NCBI GenBank assembly: GCA_963070105.1 | Contig: OY718803.1 | Coordinates: 5,686,507-5,750,506 of the forward strand | DNA length: 64,000 bases | Direction of reading: 5' to 3' | From: Litomosoides sigmodontis | Lineage: Eukaryota; Nematoda; Chromadorea; Rhabditida; Onchocercidae | Shown: piece by piece, positions 41,001-51,797 of the stretch | Numbering within the stretch: position 1 is the stretch's first letter | Layout of the letters: each line of letters starts with the position of its first letter | Notes under the pieces: model-generated | Told to the model about the DNA's origin: nothing | The model's input: only the letters and a program-made list of their open reading frames with translations | The model's database searches: none | Translations under genes and position numbers: made by a program

Positions 41001-43672
41001 ACGGCGCTGCAAGGGTTTGTTCACGTCGTTTCCTTTCTTTATTTTTTCTTTTAAACTGTTGTTCTCTTTCCTCAACAACGTTCGTTTAAATTAAAATGAA
41101 AAAAGCTTTCAACTAATAATGAAAATTTTGGTTACACAGAGCCGACAGAAAATGACGAAAAAAAATGAAGTTCCATAAAAAGTTACAACGAACCTGCCTC
41201 GACTTGAATATTTCATCTTCCACTTCACCCAACCTATCAAGTATGATTTGAGCCCTTTCAATGTCGACGATACCGGAATCAGTGAGGTGTCTGAAAAGAT
41301 GTAACTGAGAAAACATAAAATACCCATATCAAAATGAGAAATTTTAATTTCAGGAATAACATTTCGATGCAAATCAAAACTTGGTGAGGAAAAAATATTC
41401 AAGATGTGCTTTAAAGATGAAAACTAATACCCTTTCATTTTATAAACCATATCTTTGTATAGTTTAACGAGTCTATCAATAGCATTCTCTCGAATTTCTA
41501 GTGAAGGTAAATGAGGTAGGAAATCGTTACCAACAAAAAAGCACATGAATACCTGAATGAAAAAGCATTTTTCTACAAAGGATTATTTAAAACTTTTTCG
41601 ATGCTTAAACTCCAAAAATCGCAGAGCGGAAAGGAGAATAATTATGTATCGCAAAGCAATACAAACTACCCCATCAATAAACGCTGAGAATTCTGCCTCT
41701 AAATTCAATCGACTTGAAATTTTTTCTTTAATGCCAAAATATTCAATTTCATTCTCACCATCTATCGCTTTATGTCTAACAAAAACAATCAAGTTAATCT
41801 CACCCAATCATCAATAGCTCGTTCTAGATCAAAAGGTATGGAAGAATTAGGCATGTACAGTTCACGTTCGAGGTATTCACGAAGTACAGGCAAACGAACG
41901 AATATGAAACTTGTTTCTTTTTGTAATGGAGATGACTGACACTCTGAATCATCGTCGCGCGCCAGCCTAGAACATTAAAACTTACGGTTTTCCTTTGTAA
42001 ACGGATCTACACAAAAATAAACCTGATATAACTGGTAGTTATTTGAATCTCGTGCTAAAATGGAAATAAGAAGAAAGCAAAAAAAGTACCCTTTACAGTC
42101 ATTCAAGTCATGACCATATTGTCCACAAAGGTCACATGGTTTCTGCTGATTTGGCACAAATTCTTCCCTTAAAATATTAAAATTTGGCTCATGAGTAGCT
42201 AATCCCAACATTATCAAATCTGCATCTGCTCCACATAGGCAGTGTACAGTATTAGGATTATGAGATGGTGATGCCCTTTGTCGTCGTATAAAGTCCATAA
42301 TTTTGTGTTCACCTTCTCCTGGCACATTTGCATCCGATAAGATCACCTTAAATTTAGTTATTTAATTAGCTAAGAAACTTGAAATCGAAAAGAGTCTTTT
42401 TTTATTTTGAGCTAGCAAAACCCAAAAAATTTTTCAAGCTTCTGAAATTTATTTTTATTGTAACATGGCATATTCAAATACCTTACAATTTCAAAAAAAA
42501 AAAACAGACTATGACAAACCTTACCGCAATTTTTTCCCAACCTGGATCACTATTGAGTCGCTGATGGACATAATAACGAAGAGCGTCAGTCAACCTATAA
42601 GATAATGATCAAAATAAATTTAATGTTACAACAGAACCACACTTCCACGGTTGCTAAAAATTGATCAATGAATTTATGAACTCAGCAAGCTTACCGTGCC
42701 ATGAAAGGTGTGCCGGGTGTTATGCAGTTACTATCAAAATGCTCATCTTTCTTTTCAGGAGGCAGTGGATAGCCTTCACTTTCTAGTCGTGATCTTGTTT
42801 CAGCAATTTGTTCAACTTTTTCGATAGCTTCCTTCGAAGCACGAAAACGTCGACTGCGCTGCTGGTTCATCTGAAATGTACTTTTGTTAGCAAGTAAAAA
42901 ACGAAGCTTCATATCACAAATTAGTTTTCAATTCAACAAGTCTCGAAGTAATGAAAAATTATGCGCAATAATGCTTAAAAATTTTATATAAATCACTGCC
43001 TTCAAACAAGCGCGAAACAACCATATATCATGAAATAGTAACCTTCGCTCTTGGAGCCACACCATCAATTGCCATATAGAGAAGTTTGCGAGGACGAACG
43101 ATTGCAAACAACCGATCTATGTATTTGAAAACTAATGCCTGAAATGAGCCTCATGTAATCAAGATAAATGACAGCATTACTTGGATTCGTAGAATAAGCG
43201 CTAGAAATAGGTAGAACAGATATCGAATCTTTGTGCATTATTAGTTATAGAAGAGAAGAAGACGATTCGATAATATAAAAAATTTTGGTAACAAAAACAC
43301 TAACAAACATCTCCTCTTCTGTTTTCGGAGGGGGTCGATCTTCAGGATGAGTACATGGATGAATAATACCATTCATGTCCAGATATAAGTTGTCGAATTC
43401 CTAAAATAAGGTTTGCGGTCAAGGTCGATACATGCCTGTTATTTCAGGTACACTATGTCTATATTTTAAAATCAAATAACATTTCATCTGAAGAATTATA
43501 TAATACAATGAATTATGAGCACTGAATTATGCACCTGGAAGTTGGGATTTGGATCAACAGTATTGACGGGAATACGTACTCCATTTAAATCACGTGGTTT
43601 TTCCTCTACAGCATCCACAATCACTGATGGATACTTGCGAGTCAGCCAACGGAAAAATGCTGGGACACCCAT
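38030..43672 (-). CDS. xrn-2: XRN2 nuclear 5'-3' exoribonuclease
   Basis: Degrades 5'-monophosphate RNA in the nucleus (termination torpedo, rRNA and miRNA turnover). Nineteen exons join in phase to 939 aa, near the family length of 950-975: 43672-43535, 43400-43305, 43138-43043, 42870-42695, 42594-42525, 42346-42090, 41966-41804, 41552-41431, 41290-41194, 41070-40897, 40759-40658, 40549-40370, 40286-40132, 39885-39714, 39512-39389, 39145-39012, 38905-38774, 38637-38411, 38234-38030. The N-terminus is [20 protein letters not shown]. Acidic active-site motifs are intact: [48 protein letters not shown] and [17 protein letters not shown] knuckle follows ([14 protein letters not shown]), which marks XRN2 rather than XRN1. 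The CR2-side motif [20 protein letters not shown] is present, and the tail is basic and Arg-rich. A likely SL acceptor sits 13 nt before the ATG. The first and last few exon joins are strong; exons 14-15 and 18-19 use weaker splice sites. Confidence 0.96.
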
Positions 43673-43685
43673 CGTAACAGTTTGT

Positions 43686-43688
43686 CTA
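43686..43688 (-). promoter_or_regulatory. Probable spliced-leader acceptor of XRN2
   Basis: On the minus strand gagttttag ends at 43686, leaving a 13-nt leader before the ATG at 43672. There is no upstream in-frame exon signal. This pattern is typical of nematode SL trans-splicing. Confidence 0.55.
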
Positions 43689-46571
43689 AAACTCTTCCAA
43701 AGATTTTAAAATAAAAAAAAAAAAGCAAAATATTTTAACGGTTAAAAGATACAATCCACTAACATATAACCTGACACTTCACACCGAGAACGCACACCTG
43801 TACACGCGACTCCCCCATGCCACTTAACAGAGACACAATAAGTAACGTTGGAGGACTTGCAGCGAAAATCACGTCCCACCGTAGTGGCAGACAATTGGAA
43901 TTGGAGGGTTCAGTGTGGCGTGCTGTGAAGAGTAGAAGGAGTTATGCTGGGACAACTGCTAAAGCGCCTGCCTGGGTTACCGAATACTAACCGTTTCTTC
44001 CTCAGCGTACGTGAGGTAGAGACAAACGATTGATGCTTCTAGACCGCTTGATAAATAAATAGGGAAGAGAGAGGGAATGAAGGCGTGAAAGTTTCTGTCG
44101 TCTTAACTACTTTTTCCTTGGTTTAAAGATTGTTAATAGTTTTCATGTTTTAAATAAATAGCAGTTAGGAACATTGCTAATTTTAAAGCTAGGAAATTTT
44201 GTCGCCACTTTTATCATTGTCAATCTTCAATTTATAACTCATAATAACACCGGCGTTACTCAGTACCGACGGTCAAAGCAGACTTCAGTGGGAAAGAAAA
44301 ATAATGTGTATTGGAAATAATGTTGCAGAAAATACTACTCATTTTATTAGCTAATGATTGTAAGATCAGTGAATGTGTTCACTGGAAGCAGAATAGCGCA
44401 GTACAACGGTAACGTGTCACAAATTTTATTGCGTAACTATAAATAAAATAGAAGCACTTGAATGGGTAAGGTACTACCAGGAAGGTGTCAGTCAGGTTGC
44501 GTAACCTGAGCTGAGCTATTGTTTAAGGTCAAAAAACCAGCAGTTAGACTAGCTTGGAATTTGCTTAATCCTTTTCCTCATTAACCCCTGCATCATCTGT
44601 TCCTTCTGGTGCTAGCATTCGCATGGGGTAGGGCGCCCCGCGGTGCTCTTTTCAAGGATCTTCTACAAGGACCACCTGCCCATTTGCCTGCTCCCTGCAC
44701 TTTCCCCAGTGTTCTGTGGAATATCAAGCCTAGAAAGCTTTCTACCTTCTGCCATCAGTATGTGAAGTGGATGGCGCACACCGATTGGTGACCGCTGTGT
44801 AGGTCAGTCTATCGGTGCATAGGCCTTCCTGATGGCGCTAATCCTCTTTACAGCAACAACAGCAATCTACTGACTGAGCTGATAATTGCATTTACCCGTT
44901 TTTTTATGCATTCGCATACTTGTTGCTACTAATAACATTAAGCAATTTTAATTAATTATGGAGGACTCAGCTATTGTCAGGAAATTAAACGATATCCATC
45001 ATGGCAGAACAAAAGAATTAGGTTAATTCTTGCACCTCAACATTCGGTAACAAGCAGATGCATGAAATTATACTCTCACTTTTCTCAACCTCTGTCGAAT
45101 TTCTGCATCAGATGATTACGATCTCTCTCCCTGCAGTCTTTTTTGAAAATGATTTCCTGTGGTCATTGGTTACATCCGCCCAAACTTTCCCAATTGTCAG
45201 AGAATTTCGCTTCAATTGGATTATACATTTGTTTCGCTTTAGTGCAGTCAATTCAATTTTGATATCCAATGAAAGGTAGCCACAGTATATGTGCATCCAT
45301 TTATTGTTAACGTAGTGAGCGAAGTGTATTATCCGAAGAGTTTTGCATATCATTTAATATGCAAATGAAGTAACACTGAAGGGAACTACGAAGAACGGGA
45401 CTGTAAATCGTTCAGCATGCAATTAGGAGAAGATGGATTGCTGTAGTGTTTGACCATGAGAGAATGTCACATATACTTCCTGCTGCATTTCCACAAAAAA
45501 AATTGCAACTTTTTACAGTCTCTTCTGTTACAAATGTTGGGGAAATGAAGTATTATTAGGTGACAAATTGTCTCACTACCATGCGGTAACGTAACATGCC
45601 ACTTGAAAAGGGCGCAAAAGGAGGAGAAGAAGGATGGTGGAAGTGCTTCATCGCTATTTGAGCCAATTTTTGGTGGTATGAAAGATGTCTTACTTCGCGG
45701 AAGCGTTTAATTACGTCGTCATATTACTGTTGCGGTCGGTAGACAGACATATGTCTTACCCTGTAGATAGGTGACGGCATGGCGCACTCGTCGCCACTTC
45801 CGACCATTCCTTTTTTTACTGATATTTGACTGTCCGATTCAGTCAGTACAAAGTATACTGCAATATTCTGTGATCAAGACACTTATACTGTGGACGATAA
45901 GAATTTTACGCTTCTTTGAAATGAAAATTTCTTCCACCTTTACAAACAATGGAGAGTTACACGTGTGAAACAACTGTGAACAGAAAGTTCAATTTTTAGA
46001 AGGTCTCGTTCTGCGAGTAGTTCGATCCATCCTGGAAGCTATCCTTCTTAGTTCTATGATATGAAAGCTACAAGCACGTCTCCTACAGGGCAATTGTTGT
46101 AGGACATTTGGTGGGGAATAAAGGGAATACAATAACGAAAATGTGCTAATTGATGGGTTGCAGTGAGCAATTTGTGGAAGAAGCTCCTTATGCTCGAGGC
46201 CCCTTTACTGGGGCGTCATAAGCAGCTTCTCACATTTCCACATGTGTTTGATATTTTCGGATTAACTTCCGGACTATTTGGAGGATAATTTCTTAATTCC
46301 AAGTTAACCTAAAGTGGACAGTCATTAAGAGAATAGTATTCTGATTTAAGCTTACCTTCAATGTGCTGTCAGTTCGGCAGTCTTGGCCGTATTTATCCTA
46401 AGTAAGCAAGAAATGAAGGGAGAAGAAGACAACGAGAAATGAGCAACGTGATTTTTGAAAATTAAGCAGACTGCTAAACTTGATAGCAGTTGCCATCATA
46501 ATATTATTAAAGTTGAAGTTCCCAGTTTACTGCTAGTAAATGAATTTCTTTAAAATATTGACTTAAATAAA
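43689..46571. other. Gene-poor intergenic region between XRN2 start and bHLH end
   Basis: About 2.9 kb. It must contain the XRN2 promoter and the bHLH 3' UTR. It has a GC-richer patch at about 44580-44860 with a 60-codon open frame (44609-44791) that resembles no family I know, an exact hairpin tcaggtt-gcgt-aacctga near 44490, and a possible folded RNA element at 45734-45805. No protein gene is supported. Confidence 0.6.
45734..45805 (+). other. Possible three-way-junction RNA fold
   Basis: Outer stem ggtcgg (45734-45739) pairs with ccgacc (45800-45805). The inner arm agac-atat-gtct is extended by gta/tac across a GAC bulge. The second arm ggtgacg pairs with cgtcgcc (one G-U). The element is 72 nt but lacks T-loop and anticodon-arm geometry, so I do not call it a tRNA. 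It was folded by eye only. Confidence 0.25.
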
Positions 46572-47436
46572 CTATTTATCTTTCCGCAAATTTTTTGTTA
46601 AACCGGTATTCGCAATCAAGCAATTGATACAGAAGCAGAGACCGTTAATAGATTTAACGCATGGTTGTACGGGTACAGGTAGGGGTACTGGTACTGAGAC
46701 GGGCACGGAAAGCTTGAGAAGCGGCTGCGTTGTCTCGGGCAGCACTTTGAAAGGAAGAGGTGTCGATGATGGCTTAAAGAGCTCAATTGGTGCTAATGTA
46801 CTTGAAGATCCTAAATGAGGCACAGGCGTGGAGGTCGTTTGCAGAACTGTTGTAGCATTGCCTTTGCTATCGTTTCGAAGCTCATCCAGTTTCCGCCGCA
46901 GATCGTTGTTTGCGTTTGTTAGGTGTTTGATCCTTAATAAAACATCATAAAATTTTTGGGCTAAAATCAACTCTAACTTTCTGGTAAAAATGAAAGTTGA
47001 AAGCAGGTGGAGGACGACAACTTGCAGCTGGAAGCGGTAGGTACTGGTCACCTGGAATTGCTGTCAATTTAAAAGTTTGGATTTACCAGTTGCTAGCTAG
47101 AAGCAATGTATTGATTTTAGACATTTTTCTGGATCCGGTGCGATGCGAGTATGGTAAGCACTGACGGAGCTCATCGAGCGCGTCATTCAGATCGTGCATT
47201 CTTTTCCGTTCCCTTGAATTAATGCTCATTCGCAAAACTGCCTGTTCCTAGAATCTGGAAATTCTGGAGACCGACTTTTGTAATTGTTGAATCAAAATTG
47301 TTAAATAGGCTTCTCGAGAAGTGAATAAAAATTAATAGCTGGAAGTGATAACTACCTCCTCATTAAGGCCTTGAAGCTTATTCGATTTGCAGGGATTAAC
47401 TCTTTTCCGCCTTACGTATGGTTCGATTTCTTCCAT
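46572..47436 (-). CDS. Olig/BHLHE22-class basic helix-loop-helix transcription factor
   Basis: Predicted nuclear DNA-binding factor of the Olig/Beta3 class, which in animals specifies neurons and glia. Three exons (47436-47356, 47241-47087, 46932-46572) join in phase to 198 aa. The basic region and helix 1 read [19 protein letters not shown] (about residues 34-52). The loop is [14 protein letters not shown]. Helix 2 is rebuilt only when intron 2 is removed (donor AACTG|gtaaat, acceptor attaag|GATC), giving [20 protein letters not shown]. The class normally reads KLSKIATLLLAxNYI, so this protein is divergent at the loop and helix-2 start. The C-terminal half is low-complexity: Thr/Ser/Pro-rich, then a Val-Pro alternation ([15 protein letters not shown]), and ends in a Cys-containing tail. 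Closest worm relatives would be hlh-16/hlh-17/31/32; I cannot say which. Confidence 0.85.
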
Positions 47437-47451
47437 GCTTAACAGGCTACT

Positions 47452-47454
47452 CTG
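47452..47454 (-). promoter_or_regulatory. Probable spliced-leader acceptor of the bHLH gene
   Basis: The minus-strand sequence ttatttcag ends at 47452, 15 nt before the ATG at 47436. It is a strong worm 3' splice site with no matching upstream donor evident. Confidence 0.5.
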
Positions 47455-48532
47455 AAATAATGAACGAGTACAATAGGAAGATATCTTCACTCCACCATGT
47501 CAAATAAAGATATTTAGCAGAGTTATACTAACTTGGCTTACATTTTCCATTAAATCATTACATACTTTTGACTCTTGAAATTTGACTCATTTTCAAACTC
47601 AATTTTGTAATTAAAAAATTTCAGACGCAAAATTCTCCTTTTATTTCAAACATTATCGTTTAATTTTTTTCTCTTTTGGAATGTCGTAGTAGGCGTTGAA
47701 GCAACAGTCGTCGCCTAAGATTGTATGAAGGCTATAGACGTGATGGGTAAGTAGAGAGGCAAGTGAAGAATACTGCCAGGGCTTACTGTTCTTGGAGAAT
47801 CCTCCGAGTCGCTCATGACGCAAATGTCCAGTAATTGCTGAGAAGAGAAGCGGCTCAATTCTTGCTTGTTTTTAAAACACTCAGCTCTTCGCGAACATTC
47901 CCAATGACCGTCTTGTACAATGTGGACCCTCGTTGGCTAAAGTGCCTGATAACGTCCACCAATATAAGGCGGTCCTCCATGCCCATTTGCTGATTTCGAT
48001 GAAATAGCTACCGTAAACGCAGGAGGAAGGAATGGGTGGACACGCACACACTGCTGCAAATGGCCGTGCACCCCACGGTGCACACCATTCACAACACACA
48101 ATAAATACCGTATTCTCTCTCAGTTGCTTTGTTCCCGGTAACTGTTAAGCAGCTTTTGATCGGCATTATGAGCAATATTACCGCCTCCTGACAACGTAAT
48201 GTTACTTTTGTCACCAAGAGAACTTTTTAAGACATATCATCGGGAGTTATCCCTGATATGTCTGAAATTTAACAAAACCTGTTATTTTTTACAAGACAAC
48301 CTTTTTGACAATGCCAGCAATCATTTAAATTAATTACGTTTGCCATATGTAAAGAAAATGGAACATATTTCCCACGAAACATATTTATAAGAAATACTGC
48401 ATTTTTAGCTGATATGGACGCTTTGTCTCAGATGTGTTTTCGACATTAGTTTTCATAAAAAAGGCATTTAGTTCTCATTAAAAAAAAAAAAGTTACCACT
48501 TATTTTGTCTTTGATCACCTCAAGAAAGACCG
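47455..48532. other. Intergenic region upstream of the bHLH gene
   Basis: Holds the bHLH promoter and the downstream flank of NAXE. It has a GC-richer patch at about 47690-48090 with a perfect 7-bp hairpin at 48066-48083 and an oligo-A run near 48480. A 72-codon minus-strand frame (47881-48099) has no recognisable motif and no conserved start context, so I do not call it a gene. Confidence 0.55.
48066..48083 (+). repeat. Perfect inverted repeat gtgcacc-ccac-ggtgcac
   Basis: Seven-base arms with a four-base loop, GC-rich in an AT-rich setting. It lies in the upstream flank of the bHLH gene; no function can be assigned. Confidence 0.8.
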
Positions 48533-48538
48533 TTTATT
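48533..48538 (-). terminator. Polyadenylation signal of NAXE
   Basis: AATAAA on the minus strand, about 110 nt past the NAXE stop codon at 48649. It is the only canonical signal close by. Confidence 0.55.
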
Positions 48539-48648
48539 TAATCACTAGTATTACGAAATAAACAAAATGTTTGATGACATAAATCCATTTCAACGTGGTG
48601 AGATGAATGCGAAAAATGACCGTTTTCATAGGAAAAGCCATAGGTAGT

Positions 48649-50805
48649 TTAGAAAAGTTTCACAACGCAATCTGTGCCGGGATATTCAGGAAGGTTCAGG
48701 TGGTACTTTACAGCGAGAGCTTTCGGGACAAACCGGCCTCCTACATAGTGCGCTCGACCATGAAAATGTTTCGCACAAAGTTTCGGTGCAGTTAACGATA
48801 TTAAAACATCAGGGTTGAATGACAGTTCCCCCTCAAGCGGCCCCTTCTCGACATCCCATCCTGAAAAATAATTCCGAATGGCAGCTGAATCGCTTCGTCG
48901 GAGAAAGTAAACAAATAAGATCACCGTTCAAAATTTTCACAGAAGAATGTTAAAGTCTGAAGTCAAAGAAGACTTCGGTAATTATTAATTACTTAAAGCA
49001 AAAATTTTGGTTGGCAAAACAACACTTTATCAAGATCCTACAACACAATTCATTTTTTTACATTTAATCAGTTGCACGTACTTGATTAAAATTACAACAA
49101 GCTCTATTTAGAAGTCCCTCAAGCTTGATTACTCGCCCATTTGCGTATAAAATTCGAAATGCCTAGGAATGCATAATATTCTGGAAAATATATATGTAAT
49201 TTTAAGTCAAGCAGCAATCAAGAAAGGAGGCGTTGAAGATATTGTATTAAAAGATTTGGTATATGTGTTCACTCTAAAAACATTTGAATAAATTCATTTA
49301 CCTGACGGTATATCGATTGATACCACTGGTAAGCAACTCTTATTGACTGCCTCGATTATCTCATCAAATGGTTCTCTTAGTGGCGGTTTGAAACTAAATC
49401 CAAATAAAGCATCCACAATGAATGTGAACTTATTTTTGATTTCGCACGGATTTTTGAAAATACTGCCACCAACATGTGGTATATCCATCTTTTTTGTCTG
49501 TGTTACAAGTCGTTCCATCAGTTCTGATTTCGACTGTTTGGGATAGAAAATGAATGGTTCGAAACCCTACGAATGCGCTTTATTAGATTAATTTGATGGT
49601 TATCAAAATTACTTTTTTTAAAGCTATGGCAAATTTATGATAAATGCTCATTAAAACGTCAGACTTGTATGCGACTTCATTAAGTTGATGTTTTGAATAC
49701 TATTAAGTTCATTGGAAACTTCAGAGCGAATACTTCATAAAGGAGCTTACTTCAGGTATGGTGTTATAGATTAATTTACAACTCCAAATCAAATCGTCTG
49801 GCTATTCCTGAAACAAAAAGTGATATGTTTTCACATGCTTACGAGAAATGTTAGGTGGCGTGCACATACGAAACCATCACCACCATTATTTCCTGGACCA
49901 CAAATGATGAGAATTTTTCCTTTATCGCAACTTCGTGCTATTGCATGAGCGCAACTTAGACCTGCGAGCTCCATTAACTGATCGACGCTGAACGCATAAA
50001 AGTTGAATAGGTCGCGGTCCAGTGAAACCGCATCATACTGACTGAAAATAATGTCAGGGAGAAAATTATGCAATATCATTTCAAAAATGCAGAAAAGATT
50101 TAAAAATTAAAAAAGGGATCCAATTTTTGCTGACAACAATATGTAGGCGATTACGCAATTTGTCAACTGATAATTAACAATTATACTTGTTATTCTCTCG
50201 CACGAAACTTCTCAGGATCCCTAGCAACATGAAAAAATTAGGCGAGACCCACTTCAATAAGTAACGAACATAAAGTGATCCGCACACATTTCCTAACTCT
50301 TTGCTACTTAATGCTGTGAAAATGTCCCTGATCAGAATATTGCAACTTACTGTAAATTAACTGTTCCATTTATTGTTCGAATTACAAGGAAAACAAAAAA
50401 AACAATTACAATCAAATATATGAGACTTCTTACTAATGGAATCAATGGAATTTAAAAACACAAACATGCAACAATATTTACTGAAAAGATAAAAAGTGAA
50501 TTGTAAAGCATTAGTAATGATAGGATAACACTTAGAAAATAGAATATCACACTATGTATTGCGGTAAGACAGAATCTTTCATTAATGCTTGAAAAGAATT
50601 TAAAAAACTTTGCAATTAGAGTTAGAAAATACTCCTGAATGCGAAAACAATGTGAAGCAGTAAAATAGATACTATACTATAATTCTGTTGAGAACAAAAA
50701 GAAAGAAGTTACTAATTTAAGAAATGAAACAGACCTGATGAATGAGACATCGTTCATATTGGTCGTTGTAACGATATTTCTGCGTTCCATCAATGCTTTG
50801 TTCAT
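48649..50805 (-). CDS. NAXE: NAD(P)H-hydrate epimerase (YjeF_N domain)
   Basis: Metabolite-repair enzyme that interconverts R and S forms of hydrated NAD(P)H so the partner dehydratase can restore the cofactor. Four exons (50805-50735, 50041-49843, 49566-49302, 48860-48649) join in phase to 248 aa. Key motifs: [20 protein letters not shown], the nucleotide loop [54 protein letters not shown], then [12 protein letters not shown] and YVGGRFVP. All are the standard epimerase signatures, so the enzyme should be active. An SL-like acceptor (50834-50836) leads to the ATG at 50805. An in-frame ATG at 50859 would add [18 protein letters not shown], a presequence-like Arg-rich stretch, so cytosolic and mitochondrial forms are both possible. 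It is head-to-head with the GSK-3 gene. Confidence 0.94.
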
Positions 50806-50833
50806 CAAACGAGCAAACAAGCGTCGTGTTGCA

Positions 50834-50836
50834 CTG
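50834..50836 (-). promoter_or_regulatory. Probable spliced-leader acceptor of NAXE
   Basis: Minus-strand tgatttttgcag ends at 50834, giving a 28-nt leader before the ATG at 50805. Using it removes the upstream ATG at 50859 and so selects the shorter protein. Confidence 0.5.
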
Positions 50837-50859
50837 CAAAAATCACAAGGAAAGAGCAT

Positions 50860-51777
50860 ATCTTGATAGTCTGCAATGAAGCGTAGTTGTCAAGAAATTT
50901 TAAAATTAAGTTTTTTACAGCACTTCAAAAAGTACCAATTCATTGCCCACTTAATCCTATAAATAAATTCAATAAATGAATGATATGAAAGGAGATGATA
51001 AATATCAACACTTGTTTGCTATGACTTCTTCCATTGCAACCTTTTCCTATAAAAAGCAATGAGAGGCTAATATTAATTCATAAGTGACAGGAATATAGAA
51101 ATTAAATTTCAAGTAAGGAAGGGAACAAAGATAAAGCGATAGATAATTGTCCTACGCTGGACGGGCGAGGACACACCGCAAACATCAATGACTGTCAGAC
51201 GAATAGAGAAAAGTGAGCGATGCATCAATCTATCGTTAAAAATTGTCCGGGCCGCAGGGCCTTCTTCGGCGAAGTTTGTGAGTTTCTAGATCGAAGTAAG
51301 GGACTGTGGTCTGTGCTGGTGCAGGGAAATTCACCTGTCTCTCGGGATTGCTTGCATTGATTGGGAATGATTCACATTCTTTTCCGTGTTAAGCACTGGA
51401 AATGTTGGGAAGCAATCCAGCTGCTCAAGGTGTTTCCCATTTATGACGGAGTTAGTGAGGGAGAGAGAGAGAGAGAGATAAATGGTTCGTTTGGTACAGC
51501 ATGTTTGTAATTTTGATTTCAGCCTCAGCTGTGTTGAACGCATTTCCGCTGGCAAAAATTACGCTGAAATTACTGACCAAAATTCGACTTTGACAGTATG
51601 AATTTATTTATCTTTAATTTAGATTCATTCATTTTAAAACTTGTTGAACTTGAATTCCAGAATTTATTTCGTTCTTTTTTAGATTTTTTGGATTAAAAGA
51701 TTGGGTATTACTGCTGGATTGATTTTTATGAGTAAACATATCGGACCGTAATCTTTCGTAGAACGCGTAATCTTTCG
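50860..51777. other. Head-to-head promoter region of NAXE and the GSK-3 gene
   Basis: About 0.9 kb. It is GC-richer at about 51140-51420 and carries a short GA-dinucleotide run near 51460-51478. No gene is supported; it presumably drives both flanking genes. Confidence 0.6.
51460..51478 (+). repeat. GA dinucleotide microsatellite
   Basis: An uninterrupted run of gagaga units preceded by gtgaggga. It lies about 320 nt upstream of the GSK-3 start in the shared promoter, where GAGA-type runs can open chromatin. Confidence 0.8.
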
Positions 51778-51780
51778 CAG
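51778..51780 (+). promoter_or_regulatory. Probable spliced-leader acceptor of the GSK-3 gene
   Basis: aatctttcgcag ends at 51780, 17 nt before the ATG at 51798. It has the typical nematode acceptor shape and spacing. Confidence 0.55.
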
Positions 51781-51797
51781 TGACACCTTCTTTTCTA

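Noticed and set aside
44609..44791. 60-aa ORF in a GC-richer patch as a gene
   Set aside because: No known motif, no splice partners and no SL acceptor; kept only as an observation.
45734..45805. 72-nt folded element as a tRNA
   Set aside because: No GTTC T-loop, no 7-bp acceptor stem with correct spacing and no anticodon arm.
46572..47051. 159-codon minus-strand frame taken as the whole bHLH C-terminal exon
   Set aside because: Residues before 46932 spoil helix 2 of the bHLH; splicing at 46932 restores it in phase, so the upstream part is intron.
47881..48099. 72-aa minus-strand Trp/Cys-rich ORF
   Set aside because: No family resemblance; length is within chance for a GC-richer patch.
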